64,000 nt of DNA from Thiohalocapsa halophila (GTDB lineage: Bacteria; Pseudomonadota; Gammaproteobacteria; Chromatiales; Chromatiaceae). The notes under the pieces are model-generated. The model made no database searches. It was not told where the DNA came from and saw nothing but the letters and a program-made list of their open reading frames with translations. The stretch is from contig NZ_NRRV01000025.1 of assembly GCF_016583825.1 (NCBI RefSeq), positions 1 through 64,000 on the forward strand, in the 5' to 3' direction. The position numbers and the translations under genes were made by a program. Below, piece by piece: positions 26,870-37,397 of the stretch. How positions within the stretch are numbered: the first letter of the stretch is position 1; each line of letters starts with the position of its first letter.

Positions 26870-27883
26870 ATGACCCTGCGGCGCCTCGCGCCTTTTTTTG
26901 CACGGATGGCGGCGACGCCGGCGGCGACCTGGGCGGCGCCGCTGCGGCGACTCGCCGCCGAGCGCTTGCACCCGGAGCGCCACGGGGATCTGCCGGGCTG
27001 GCTGCAAGCGCTGGAGTCGCTGCCGCGGATCGAGCCCGGGGAGATCCAGCTCGATGCAGACTGTGTGCAGGTGGAGCGGGGGCCGGGTGTGCACGGCTCG
27101 GCCGGCGAGGCGCTACGCAGCGGCCTCGATGCGCTGCATCCCTGGCGCAAGGGGCCTTTCTGTCTGCATGGCGTTCGCATCGACGCCGAGTGGCGCGCGG
27201 ACTGGAAATGGGCCAGGGCCGCCGCTGCCATCGCACAACTGCACGACCGATTGGTGCTGGATGTCGGCGGCGGTAACGGCTATTACGGCTACCGGGCGCT
27301 CGGGGCCGGTGCCGCCTTGGTGCTCGGCATCGACCCGACGTTGCGCTTCGTGCTCCAGTTCCTGGCAGTGAACCAGTACCTACGCCAAGACCGGCTGGCG
27401 GTGCTGCCGGCGGCGGATACGGACCTGCCGCTCCTGGCCGCCGACGGCCCCTTCGACACGGCATTGTCCATGGGTGTGCTCTATCACCGCCGCGACGCCG
27501 CCGCACACCTGGCGCAGCTCTATCGTGCGCTGCGCCCGGGCGGCGAGCTGGTGCTAGAAACCCTGGTGCTCCCGCACGACCCAAAGTCCGTATTGAGGCC
27601 GCCCGGGCGCTATGCACGCATGCGCAACGTCCATGCGATTCCTGGCATCGACGTGCTCCGGGGCTGGCTCGACGGCGCCGGTTTTCGTCGTGTCGAGGTC
27701 GCCGACGTCACCCGCACCACCACCGACGAGCAGCGCAGCACCCCGTGGATGCGCTTCGAATCCCTGGCCCAGTGCCTGAGCCCGGCCAACCCGCAGCGCA
27801 CCATCGAGGGCCACCCAGCGCCCACCCGTGCGCTGCTCACCGCACAAAAAAGGGGTCAGTGCGGCCTTGCCAGGCCGCACTGA
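26870..27883 (+). CDS. cmoB: tRNA U34 carboxymethyltransferase CmoB
   Basis: A 337-residue enzyme transferring the carboxymethyl group of carboxy-SAM to 5-hydroxyuridine 34 of tRNA. Motifs: WRKGPFCLHGVRIDAEWRAD, then the SAM-fold LDVGGGNGYYGYR, LGIDPTLRFVLQF and SMGVLYHRRD, and near the end RTIEGHPAPTRALL. The known family ends a few residues after this. Here the last ten or so residues (QKRGQCGLARPH) and the stop codon are supplied by a palindromic GGGGTCAG element, so the native stop has been replaced without harming the catalytic core. Also note an unusually Arg/Ala-rich N-terminus. Confidence 0.93.
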   Translation: MTLRRLAPFFARMAATPAATWAAPLRRLAAERLHPERHGDLPGWLQALESLPRIEPGEIQLDADCVQVERGPGVHGSAGEALRSGLDALHPWRKGPFCLHGVRIDAEWRADWKWARAAAAIAQLHDRLVLDVGGGNGYYGYRALGAGAALVLGIDPTLRFVLQFLAVNQYLRQDRLAVLPAADTDLPLLAADGPFDTALSMGVLYHRRDAAAHLAQLYRALRPGGELVLETLVLPHDPKSVLRPPGRYARMRNVHAIPGIDVLRGWLDGAGFRRVEVADVTRTTTDEQRSTPWMRFESLAQCLSPANPQRTIEGHPAPTRALLTAQKRGQCGLARPH

Positions 27884-27886
27884 CCC
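27853..27886 (+). terminator. Perfect hairpin at the cmoB 3' end
   Basis: A 15-bp perfect stem: GGGTCAGTGCGGCCT (27853-27867), loop TGCC, AGGCCGCACTGACCC (27872-27886). The cmoB stop codon lies in the right arm. It is preceded by an A run and followed by an AT-rich stretch, so it may terminate cmoB transcription before the VapB-like gene. The same AAAAAGGGGTCAG motif recurs at 28574. Confidence 0.65.
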
Positions 27887-27972
27887 GATTCTTAATTCTT
27901 AGACCTGGTCTCCGGAATCCCAAGTCTGCTAGGATCTGGAATTCTTACTCGGTATTACTTGGAGGAAGGCCG

Positions 27973-28221
27973 ATGGATGCGACAACTGTCACCAGCAAGG
28001 GGCAGGTCACCATTCCGAAGGCCGTTCGACAGCGTCTCGGTATCCGCACCGGCGCCAAGATCGGCTTCGAGGTCGTTGGCGATCATGTGGAGCTCAGGCT
28101 ACTGAGTCGGCCCGTGGCCGAAGTGGACGGGGGCTTCGGCATGCTCAGATCGCGGCGTGCGTCCGTTCCCGCGGACTTCGATGCGGCCTCGCTGCTGCAA
28201 GAGCATCGGGACGATTCATGA
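27973..28221 (+). CDS. AbrB/MazE-type antitoxin (VapB-like)
   Basis: An 82-residue protein with an N-terminal swapped-hairpin AbrB domain: TTVTSKGQVTIPKAVRQRLG, followed by GAKIGFEVVGDHVELRLL. The acidic C-terminal tail (ADFDAASLLQEHRDDS) fits a toxin-neutralising peptide. The ATG follows a strong GGAGGAAGG. Its end overlaps the toxin start (ATGA), the classic antitoxin-first arrangement, and such antitoxins normally repress their own promoter. Confidence 0.9.
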   Translation: MDATTVTSKGQVTIPKAVRQRLGIRTGAKIGFEVVGDHVELRLLSRPVAEVDGGFGMLRSRRASVPADFDAASLLQEHRDDS

Positions 28222-28604
28222 TCGGTGTGGACACCAATGTGCTCGCCCGTTATTACATCGACGACGCGACCGATGCCGAGGCCGCGAGACAACGCGAAGC
28301 GGCGCAACGGCTGATCGAATCCGGCAGCGCGCTGCTGGTCAGCAAGACGGTCTTGCTGGAACTGGAGTGGGTCATGCGCGGCTATTACGGATTCGAGCCG
28401 GCGGACGTCTCCAGGGTATTGACGCATCTGCTGTCGCTGGAGCACGTCGAGATCGAAGACCGTGACGCGGTGCAGCAGGCGGTCGAGTCTCATGCCGCCG
28501 GCCTCGACTTCGCCGATGGTCTGCACCACGCCAGCTACCGCCGATGCGAGGGTATGGCGACATTCAGCAGACCAAAAAGGGGTCAGAGCCCTTTAAATCT
28601 TTAA
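28218..28604 (+). CDS. PIN-domain toxin (VapC-like), C-terminus altered
   Basis: A 128-residue PIN-domain ribonuclease. Acidic active-site residues are visible: Asp near the start (MIGVDTNVLARYY), Glu in LLELEWVMRG, and Asp in DFADGLHHASY. In intact homologues the last segment runs TFDR-x-F with a further acidic residue and one or two helices; here it reads ATFSRPKRGQSPLNL, where the last residues come from the palindromic AAAAAGGGGTCAG element at 28574. The expected fourth acidic residue is missing (Ser in its place), so the toxin may be weakened or dead. Stop codon lies within the element. Confidence 0.82.
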   Translation: MIGVDTNVLARYYIDDATDAEAARQREAAQRLIESGSALLVSKTVLLELEWVMRGYYGFEPADVSRVLTHLLSLEHVEIEDRDAVQQAVESHAAGLDFADGLHHASYRRCEGMATFSRPKRGQSPLNL

Positions 28605-28622
28605 GGGCTCTGACCCCTTTTT
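28574..28622. terminator. 20-bp-stem bidirectional hairpin between convergent genes
   Basis: AAAAAGGGGTCAGAGCCCTT (28574-28593) pairs perfectly with the arm 28603-28622; loop nine bases. Its A and T runs at the outer ends make a strong two-way intrinsic terminator for vapC and the RND permease gene. Both stop codons (28602-28604 and 28621-28623) lie in or at the edge of it. Confidence 0.8.
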
Positions 28623-31600
28623 AGGTGCGGGCGGCGGCGGTGGCTTCCAGCTCGCGCTGGGTTTGGCGGGAGGCCACCAAGACGTACATGCCGGGCACGA
28701 TGAACAGCGTGAAGAGCGTGCCGATGCCGAGGCCCGTGGTGATGACCAGGCCGATGTCGAAGCGACTGACGGCGCCGGGGCCGGTGGCGGTGAGCAGCGG
28801 GATCATGGCCACCAGCATGGAGACCGTGGTCATGAGGATGGGCCGCAGGCGAATCATGGCCGCCTTGACCACGGCATCGTGTTTGCTTAGCCCTTCGCGC
28901 TCGCGCAGCTGATTGGAGAACTCGACGATGAGGATGCCGTTCTTGGCGATGAGTCCGATGAGGGTGATCAGGCCGACTTGGGTGTAGATGTTCACCGTGC
29001 CAAAGCCTAAGAACAGAAACGCCATGGCGCCGGCGATACTGAGCGGCACGGACATCAGGATGACGAAGGGGTCGCGCCAGCTCTCGAACTGGGCCGCCAG
29101 CACGAGATAAATCACCAGGATGGACAGGAAGAAGGTGATCTCCAGCGCCGCGCCTTCTTGCTTGAACTGGCGGGACTCGCCCTTGTAGTCGAAGCGCACA
29201 TTGCGCGGGGCCACTTCGCGGGCGGTGGTCTCGAGGTAGTCCAGCGCTTCGCCGAGTGAGGTCAGCATGACGCCGGAGAGGGTGACGGCGTTGAGCTGCT
29301 GGAACTGCACGCGCTTGGATGGCACCACCTCTTCGCGCACGCTCACCAGTGTGGACAGCGGCACCAGCTCGCCGGAGGCGGTGGCGATCTGGTAGTCCTG
29401 GATCTTCTCCAGATCATTGCGGGCGGCATCCGGTACCTGCGGGATCACCTGGTAGCTGCGTCCCGCCAGGCTAAACCAGTTGACATAGTCCTGGTTCAGC
29501 ATGGATGCCAGCGACTGGCCGATGGCGCGCATGCTGATGCCCAGATCCCCGGCCAGGTCCCGGTCCACCTCAATGATGGTGCGCGGGCGGGTCAGCTTGA
29601 TGTCCTTGCTCAAGAACATGAACTTGCCGCTTTGCATTGCGCGGCCGACGATCTGATCTGCGTAGCCGGTCAGCTCTTCCACCGGCAGATCGGAGATGAG
29701 CACGAACTCCACCGGGATGCCCTGGCCGGGGGAGGGCAGGCTCGGGCGGGGGAAGATCACGGTGTCGAACCCGGCGATGCCGCCGAGCATGCCCTGGAGC
29801 TGCGGCTGGATGTCCATCTGCGAGCGCTCGCGCTCGGAGGGCTGGGGCATCTTGAAGCCGCCGAAGGTGGTGGCGGTGTCGCCCATGAAGCCCGCGATGA
29901 TGAAGCTCTCCTGGTACTCCGGCACCTGCTCGAAGGTGCGCTGGAGCTGCTCCACGTAGCGCTTGTTGTAGTCCACGGTGGCGGTCTGCGGCGCCGTGGC
30001 CATGAAGAACAGGATGCTCTGGTCCTCCGTCGGCGCCAGCTCTTTCTGAGAGAAGCTGTACATGGCGCCGATGCTCGCGACGACGACGAGGGCCACCAGC
30101 ACCGTGCTGCTCGGGTACTTGAGCCACCAGCGCAGGGCTCCGGCATAGCCCTTGGCGAGGCCGTCGAAGAAGTGCTCGACAGTGCGCTCGAAGCGGGCCT
30201 GGTTGCCCGCCGGCCGCAACACGCGCGCCGCGATCATCGGCGAGAGCGTCAGCGCCACGATGCCGGAGATAAGCACCGCCGCCGCCAAGGAGAAGGCGAA
30301 CTCCACAAACAGCGAGCCCACCAGCCCGCCCATGAAGCCGATGGGCGCATAGACGGCCACCAGGGTGGTGGTCATGGCGACGATGGGCAGCGCCAGCTCG
30401 CGGGCCGCGTCCATGGCCGCCTGCATGCGCGGCTTGCCCATCTCGATATGCCGGTGCACGTTCTCCACGACGACGATGGCGTCGTCGACCACGAGACCGA
30501 TGGCCAGCACCAGCGCCAGCAGCGTCAACAGATTGATGCTAAAGCCCATCAGCAGCATCAGAAAGGCCGCGCCGACGATGGCCAGCGGCACCGTCACCGA
30601 TGGCACGATGGCCGCGCGGACCGAGCCCAGCGACAGGAAGATCACGAACAGCACGATGACCACCGCCTCGGCCAGGGTCTTGAAGACCTCCTCGATGGAC
30701 TCCTCGATAAACTCGCTGGCGTCGTAGGGGATGTGCGCCTGCAGCCCCTCCGGGAACTGGGTTTTCAGCTCCGGCATCAGCGCGTGCACCCGCTCGGCGA
30801 CCGTGAGCGGATTGGCCCCGGGTGTTGGCTCGATGCCGATAAAAATGGCCGGGATGCCCTTGTACAGGGTGGCCGAGTCGTAGTCCTGGGAGCCGAGCTC
30901 CACCTCGGCGATATCGCGCAGGCGCACCAGGGCGCTCTCGTCGGCGCGGATGACCAGGTCGCGGAAGTCCTCGACACCGCTGACATCGGTGTTGGTGGCC
31001 AGGTCCACCTGCACCATGTCGCCGCGCAGATTGCCGATGCCGGCCAGGTAGTTGTTGGCCGCCAGGACTTCGGCGACGTCCTCGCCGGTGACGCCGAGCG
31101 CCGCCATCCGGTCCGGATCCAGCCACACGCGCATGGCGTAGGTCTGGTTGCCGAAGATCTCGGCCTTGGCCACACCCTCCAGCGCCTGAAGCTGCGGCTG
31201 CACCACCCGCAGCAGGTAGTCGGTGATCTGCGCCAGGCCCAGCTCCTCGCTGTAGAAGGCGAGGTACATCAGCGCCGTGGCGTCACCGGTGGTGGAGGTG
31301 ATCACCGGATTCTGGGCCGCCTCCGGTAGCACGTTGAGACGACTTGCGACCTTGGCCTGGATCTCGGCGATGGCGGCGTTGGGGTCGTAGTTGAGGCGCA
31401 TGGTCGCCTCGATGGTGGACATGCCCTGGGTGCTGGTGGAGGTCAGGTAATCGATGCCGTCGGCCTCGGCCACCGCCTGCTGGAGCGGTGTCGTGATAAA
31501 GCCCTGCACCAAGTCGCTGCCGGCGCCTGGATACGCGGTGGAGATGGTCACCACCGTGTTCCGGGTCTCCGGGTATTGGCGCACCTCCAGGCCCAGGAAG

Positions 31601-31683
31601 GAGCGAAGCCCCAGGATGAAGATCAACAGGCTGACGACGCTCGCCAGCACGGGGCGGCGGACGAAGATGTCGGTGAAGGTCAT
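28621..31683 (-). CDS. RND efflux transporter, inner-membrane pump
   Basis: A 1020-residue resistance-nodulation-division pump of the HAE1 (AcrB/MexB-like) class. It begins with FTDIFVRRPVLASVVSLLI, has twelve predicted membrane helices in the usual 1+5 / 1+5 pattern and two large periplasmic loops. The proton-relay Asp pair lies in LAIGLVVDDAIVVVENVHRH (about residue 400). It pumps amphipathic compounds with the adaptor encoded just upstream (ATGA overlap) and an outer-membrane channel not found in this window. Substrate cannot be told. The gene ends in a strong palindromic terminator; a 14-bp operator-like palindrome lies upstream of the operon. Confidence 0.94.
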   Translation of the reverse strand: MTFTDIFVRRPVLASVVSLLIFILGLRSFLGLEVRQYPETRNTVVTISTAYPGAGSDLVQGFITTPLQQAVAEADGIDYLTSTSTQGMSTIEATMRLNYDPNAAIAEIQAKVASRLNVLPEAAQNPVITSTTGDATALMYLAFYSEELGLAQITDYLLRVVQPQLQALEGVAKAEIFGNQTYAMRVWLDPDRMAALGVTGEDVAEVLAANNYLAGIGNLRGDMVQVDLATNTDVSGVEDFRDLVIRADESALVRLRDIAEVELGSQDYDSATLYKGIPAIFIGIEPTPGANPLTVAERVHALMPELKTQFPEGLQAHIPYDASEFIEESIEEVFKTLAEAVVIVLFVIFLSLGSVRAAIVPSVTVPLAIVGAAFLMLLMGFSINLLTLLALVLAIGLVVDDAIVVVENVHRHIEMGKPRMQAAMDAARELALPIVAMTTTLVAVYAPIGFMGGLVGSLFVEFAFSLAAAVLISGIVALTLSPMIAARVLRPAGNQARFERTVEHFFDGLAKGYAGALRWWLKYPSSTVLVALVVVASIGAMYSFSQKELAPTEDQSILFFMATAPQTATVDYNKRYVEQLQRTFEQVPEYQESFIIAGFMGDTATTFGGFKMPQPSERERSQMDIQPQLQGMLGGIAGFDTVIFPRPSLPSPGQGIPVEFVLISDLPVEELTGYADQIVGRAMQSGKFMFLSKDIKLTRPRTIIEVDRDLAGDLGISMRAIGQSLASMLNQDYVNWFSLAGRSYQVIPQVPDAARNDLEKIQDYQIATASGELVPLSTLVSVREEVVPSKRVQFQQLNAVTLSGVMLTSLGEALDYLETTAREVAPRNVRFDYKGESRQFKQEGAALEITFFLSILVIYLVLAAQFESWRDPFVILMSVPLSIAGAMAFLFLGFGTVNIYTQVGLITLIGLIAKNGILIVEFSNQLREREGLSKHDAVVKAAMIRLRPILMTTVSMLVAMIPLLTATGPGAVSRFDIGLVITTGLGIGTLFTLFIVPGMYVLVASRQTQRELEATAAART

Positions 31684-32921
31684 GAGCCGTCACCGTTGCT
31701 CGTCGCGGTATCCGGTGCGGCCTGCGCCGTCGACTCCGGGTCCGCCGCGGCCTGCTCCAGCTCACCCGGGGCCATGCCGGCGTCCTGCACGATCTGCACC
31801 TCGGCGCCGTTGCGCAGTTTCTGATGGCCCGCCAGCACCACCCGATCGCCCTCGGACAGGCCATCGAGCACCTCCACCAAGTCGCCGCGCACGGCGCCGG
31901 TGGTGATCTGTTTGCGATCGACCACGAGCTTGGTGTCGGCGGGCTGGTCCGGGCTAGCTTCCGCGCCGCTCGCATCCTCCGGCGCCGCCGGCTGCTCCTT
32001 AATCAGGAACACCGAGTCGCCGTAGGTGTTGAAGGCCACCGCGCGGCGCGGCAGCACCAGCACCTGCTCGCGCACCGGCATCAGGGTCGCCACCTTGGCG
32101 AACATCCCGGGTCGCAGGCGGCCGTTCGGGTTCGGCAGCTCGGCCCGCACCTGCACGTTGCGGGTGCCCTGGTCCACCGTCGGGCTGATGGCCTGGATAC
32201 GGCCGGTGAAGACCTCGCCCGGATAGGCCGCCACCCGCACCTGCACCCTCTGGTCTTCGACGAGCTTGGCCAGGTGGCGCTCCGGCAGCTTGTAGTCCAC
32301 GAACACCGGATCCAACGCCTCCAGCGCGACGATGGACGAGCCCTCCGGCAGATACTGGCCGATATCGATCTGGCGGATGCCGAGCACGCCGTCGAAGGGC
32401 GCGCGGACGGTCATTTTGTCGATGAGCGCGCGCTTACCGGCCACGGCGGCCCGGGCGCGGGCGAGCTCGGCCTGGATCTGGTCGACGTCGCCCTGGGAGA
32501 CGGCCCGGTCGCGCAGCAGCTTGGTGTTGCGCTCGATCTGCAGCTGCGCCAGCTCCAGCGACGCCTCGAGGCCCTTCAGATCCGCTTCGTCCACGGTGGT
32601 GTCCAGCTGAACCAGCGGCTGGCCGGCGCGCACCTGGTCGCCGGACTCGAAGCGGATGGTCTGCACCTGCCCCGGCACCTCATTGTTGACCATGACCCCC
32701 TGGACCGCGCGCACGCTGCCCACCGCGTCCAGCTGCGGCTGCCAGCGCTGGCTCTGCACCCGCACCTCGGAGACGGACGACGGCGGCATGGGTTGGGACA
32801 GCTGGGCCATCTGTGCCGTCACCTGCTCGTATTTCATGTAGGCGAGGCCGCCCACCAGTGCGGCGAGGATCAGCAGAACCGAGAGCAGGCGCAGGAACAT
32901 AGAGGGCTTTGGGCGTTGCAT
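31680..32921 (-). CDS. RND efflux periplasmic adaptor (membrane fusion protein)
   Basis: A 413-residue adaptor with an N-terminal membrane anchor (FLRLLSVLLILAALVGGLAY), a biotinyl-lipoyl-like half motif (GQVQTIRFESGDQVRAGQ), an alpha-hairpin (about residues 110-160), and the beta-barrel and membrane-proximal domains with SPTVDQGTRNVQVRA and NGRLRPGMFAKV. The C-terminal 40 residues are Ala/Glu/Pro-rich. It links the pump to an outer-membrane channel. No lipobox Cys. Start MQRPKPSMFL is favoured; an ATG ten codons upstream and MFLRLLSVL are alternatives. First gene of the two-gene operon. Confidence 0.9.
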   Translation of the reverse strand: MQRPKPSMFLRLLSVLLILAALVGGLAYMKYEQVTAQMAQLSQPMPPSSVSEVRVQSQRWQPQLDAVGSVRAVQGVMVNNEVPGQVQTIRFESGDQVRAGQPLVQLDTTVDEADLKGLEASLELAQLQIERNTKLLRDRAVSQGDVDQIQAELARARAAVAGKRALIDKMTVRAPFDGVLGIRQIDIGQYLPEGSSIVALEALDPVFVDYKLPERHLAKLVEDQRVQVRVAAYPGEVFTGRIQAISPTVDQGTRNVQVRAELPNPNGRLRPGMFAKVATLMPVREQVLVLPRRAVAFNTYGDSVFLIKEQPAAPEDASGAEASPDQPADTKLVVDRKQITTGAVRGDLVEVLDGLSEGDRVVLAGHQKLRNGAEVQIVQDAGMAPGELEQAAADPESTAQAAPDTATSNGDGS

Positions 32922-32966
32922 GGCGGGGTCGCGGTGACGGCCGCGGGGCATCCCCGGGGTCGAAGT

Positions 32967-32980
32967 CAAACGCGCGTTTG
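32967..32980. promoter_or_regulatory. 14-bp perfect palindrome upstream of the RND operon
   Basis: CAAACGCGCGTTTG is a perfect palindrome, 46 bp before the adaptor start. On the operon strand a TATACT -10-like element (from plus-strand AGTATA at about 32994-32999) lies 13 bp upstream of it, so the palindrome would cover the initial transcribed region, a common place for a TetR-type repressor site. No TetR gene is adjacent. The rest of 32981-33208 shows nothing clear. Confidence 0.55.
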
Positions 32981-33208
32981 TATTGGAACGTGGAGTATAG
33001 CGGCCGCCGCCCGAGCCCGCGCCAGCTTTACGCAATTGCCGGCGTCGGAACCGGGCCCCGGGACAACGCGAAGCTGCGTGGACTGCGCTCGATCAATCCC
33101 GGAGCCCGCGGCGCCTGGCGCGTTTTCGGTGCCGGATCGAGGTTGGCCAGCGAACGGCCGCGGCCGCAGGGGTTTACGGATGAGGCATCTTCGCGAGTGC
33201 AGCTGCAA

Positions 33209-34512
<1,304 letters not shown>

Positions 34513-34516
<4 letters not shown>

Positions 34517-35004
34517 TGAGCGACGGCCTTGCGCGCCATGTCGCCGGCGTCCTCCACGAGCTGCCGGCCTTGCTTCAGCATGGCTTGCTTCACCGCCTGC
34601 GCCAGCGCCGGGCGGCTCAGGGCCTCGCCGGCGATAATGACCCGCTCGGGCGACGTGGCGTAGGCGTTTAGCGGGTTGGCCAGCTGGTCCGCGGTGTCTT
34701 CCACCGCATCGTGCGCGTAGAAGCAGGTCGCGCGGCCGGGTCTGTCGCCGACGCGGTAGGCGAGCCGAACCTCCGCCCCCTGGTAGCCGCGGGTACGGAT
34801 CTCCGGTGCCTCGAACGCGGGCGCCGCGCTCGTCTGCACCGCCACGATGTCCTTGCACAGGGTCACGCGCACGTCTTCGCCCGCGCCGGAGCAGCCGAGG
34901 CCGAGCGACAGCGCCAGCAGCATTGCGGCGCCGGCGCGCAGCCGCGGCGGGGCGGCCTGTATGGTGCGGAGGCCGGGAGCGGGGCGGTCTGTGCTGGCGG
35001 ACAT
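34513..35004 (-). CDS. Hypothetical lipoprotein coupled to glpQ
   Basis: A 163-residue lipoprotein with signal LLALSLGLGCSG (lipobox Cys about residue 36). The mature part has two Cys (TLCKDIV and ATCFYAHD) and a mixed alpha-beta pattern ending in a basic helix (AVKQAMLKQGRQLVEDAGDM). No family recognised. Start MSASTDRPAPG is used; an upstream in-frame ATG six codons earlier is possible. It overlaps glpQ by four bases (GTGA). Confidence 0.7.
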
Positions 35005-35296
35005 GGGCTGGGACTCTCTCATCTTGCAGAAGGTGACTCGGGAACGACGCAAGAGGCGGTTGGTCGTGCTGGTTGCCGCAGCGCGCATCGATGACGACAA
35101 CGATAGCCATAGCCAGCGGGGGGAGATGCGTCGGCGGCGCTTAGTATCGCACGCGCCATACCGACTGCCCGCTGGTGCCGGACGCTGGCGCCAAGCCATG
35201 TGCTGCCGGCCGATTCGCCGCACGCGGGCGCGCCGGTTGCCGCCGTTGTGGGAGAATCGCGGATCTTCGAGCGACACATTGTGGAGTGGAGCGACC

Positions 35297-36475
35297 ATGA
35301 GCGAGCCGTCTTCGGACACCAGGGCGCAGCCATCGGAGCTGGCGGCGGTGCATGAGACCGCCGCGCTGCCTGCGAGCGAGATCGTCGCCCTGGACGACGC
35401 GCCGCCGGCGGAGCAGCGGCAGATCAAGGGCCTCTTGGCGGAGCTGGACCTGACGGACTCCAGCTCCATCATGCATTTCGGTGCCAAGGCCCAGCAGCAG
35501 CTGACGGAGGTCTCGGACCAGATGTTGGAGGGGGTGCGCAGCAAAGACACCGGCGCCGCCGGGGCTACGCTGAGTCAGATGGTGGGCACGCTGCGCGGCT
35601 TCGACGTGGAGGCGCTCGACCCCAACGCGAAGCCGGGCTTTCTGGCGCGGCTGTTCGGCGGCGCCGGCAAGCCCATTATGAAGTTCCTGCAGGAGTACGA
35701 GGAGGTGCGCGACCACATCGAGCGCATCACCATCGATCTGGAGCGGCACAAGACCCGGCTGCTCACGGACGTCACCAGCTTGGACCGGCTCTACGACGCC
35801 AACCTGAATTATTTTCGGCAGCTGGAGCACTACATCGCCGCGGGCGATGCCAAGCTGAAGGAGCTGGACGAGGCGACCATCCCGAAGCTGGCCAGCGAGG
35901 TGGAGCAGGCCGACGACATGGTGCAGGCGCAGAATCTGCGCGACCTGCGCAGCGCCCGCGACGACCTGGAGCGGCGCGTGCACGACCTGCGCCTGACCCG
36001 GCAGGTGGCCATGCAGGCGTTGCCGAGCATCCGCCTGGTGCAGGAGAACGACAAGGGGCTCATCAACAAGATCAACTCGACCTTGGTGAACACCGTGCCC
36101 CTGTGGCGCCAGCAGCTGGCGCAGGCCATCACCATCTACCGCTCCGGTCGCGCCGCCGAGACCGTCAGGGCCGCCAACGACCTCACCAACGAGCTGCTGC
36201 GCGCCAACGCCGAGAACCTGAAGACCGCCAACGCCGAGGCGCGCAAGCAGATCGAGCGCGGCGTCTTCGACATCGAGACGGTCAAGCAGGCCAATCAAGC
36301 GCTCATCGAGACCATCGAAGAGAGCCTAGCCATCGCCGACGAGGGCAAGCGCGCCCGCGCGGCGGCCGCCACAGAGCTGACCCAGATGGAAGCGGACCTG
36401 CGCAAGTCCCTGGCCGCGGCGAGTGCTGCGACCTCCGGTCAGCAGAAGGACACGCGCTCCAGCACCAACCCGTAG
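35297..36475 (+). CDS. TelA/KlaA-family toxic anion resistance protein
   Basis: A 392-residue, mostly helical protein of the TelA family. It shows the family core GGAGKPIMKFLQEYEEVRDH, TRLLTDVTSLDRLYDANLNY, LRLTRQVAMQALPSIRLVQE, VNTVPLWRQQLAQAI and the C-terminal helix NAENLKTANAEARKQIERG. TelA was named for tellurite resistance on plasmids; chromosomal copies often occur with stress operons of unclear function. No ter genes are near. No signal peptide; extended coiled coils suggest a cytoplasmic scaffold. The ATG follows GTGGAGTGGAGC. Confidence 0.92.
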   Translation: MSEPSSDTRAQPSELAAVHETAALPASEIVALDDAPPAEQRQIKGLLAELDLTDSSSIMHFGAKAQQQLTEVSDQMLEGVRSKDTGAAGATLSQMVGTLRGFDVEALDPNAKPGFLARLFGGAGKPIMKFLQEYEEVRDHIERITIDLERHKTRLLTDVTSLDRLYDANLNYFRQLEHYIAAGDAKLKELDEATIPKLASEVEQADDMVQAQNLRDLRSARDDLERRVHDLRLTRQVAMQALPSIRLVQENDKGLINKINSTLVNTVPLWRQQLAQAITIYRSGRAAETVRAANDLTNELLRANAENLKTANAEARKQIERGVFDIETVKQANQALIETIEESLAIADEGKRARAAAATELTQMEADLRKSLAAASAATSGQQKDTRSSTNP

Positions 36476-37390
36476 GTCGGGCCGACGCCGGGAGGCCCGA
36501 CGCGCCGGCTGGGGGAGCGTCTACGCGCTGTCCTGGTGTCCTGGTGTCCTGGTGTCCTGGTCGCGAAGCTCCAGCTTCGCGACCCCAGCGGCGAAGCTCT
36601 GCTTCGCGGATCCGGCGAGAGATGCGTCGCCATTGGTCATGGCCCACCAGCGCGTGCCCGCCCAGCGACGGCAAGCAGAGTTTGCGGCGAGGCGTCGCGA
36701 AGCAGAGCTTCGCGACGAGGGTCGCGGAGTGCGGCGGGCTCGATGCCCGCGGCGGGCGTTGTCCTGGTCGCGAAGCTCCAGCTTCGCGACCCCAGCGGCG
36801 AAGCTCTGCTTCGCGGATCTGGCGAGAGACGGGTCGCCGTTGGTCATGGCCCACCAGCGCGCGCCCGCCCAGCGACGGCAAGCAGAGCTTGCGGCGAGGC
36901 GTCGCGAAGCAGAGCTTCGCGACGAGGGGCGCGGAGTGCGGCGGGCTCGATGCCCGCGGCGGGCGTGTCCTGGTGTCCTGGTCGCGAAGCTCCAGCTTCG
37001 CGACCCGAGCGGCGAAGCTCTGCTTCGCGGCTCTGGCGAGAGACGCGTCGCCATTGGTCATCGCCCACCAGCGCGCGCGTCCGCTTAGCGACGGCAAGCA
37101 GAGCTTGCGGCGGGACGTCGCGACGAGTGTCACGCAGATCGCCCTGGTCGGGCAGCTCCACCTTCGCGACGAGTGTCGCGTGGTGTCCTGGTCGCGAAGC
37201 TCCAGCTTCGCGACCCCAGCGGCGAAGCTCTGCTTCGCGGATCTGGCGAGAGACGCGTCGCCATTGGTCATTGCCCACCAGCGCGTACGCCCACTCAGCG
37301 ACGGCAAGCAGAGCATGCAGCGGGGCGTCGCGAAGCAAGAGCTTCGCGACGAGGGGCGCGGAGTGCGGCAGGCTCGATGCCGGCGGCGGG
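36472..37390. repeat. Four-copy palindromic repeat array (reverse orientation)
   Basis: Four copies begin at about 36561, 36768, 36982 and 37192 (spacing 207, 214, 210 bp). Each opens with the perfect palindrome TCGCGAAGCT-CC-AGCTTCGCGA, followed by GCGAAGCTCTGCTTCGC and later a GCAAGCAGAGCTTGC segment. The reverse complement matches the array at 13.8-14.8 kb, so both belong to one family in opposite orientation. A GTAGGTCGGGCCGACGCC REP lies at the left edge, overlapping the telA stop region. Degenerate copy near 37146. No gene here. Confidence 0.85.
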
Positions 37391-37397
37391 CGTCCTG

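Noticed and set aside
25915..27231. 1179-residue extension of the ppk1 frame upstream
   Set aside because: Crosses cmoA/cmoB and is not PPK-like before ATG 25914.
29632..31329. Large antisense frame opposite the RND pump
   Set aside because: GC-rich shadow; the RND protein is unambiguous.
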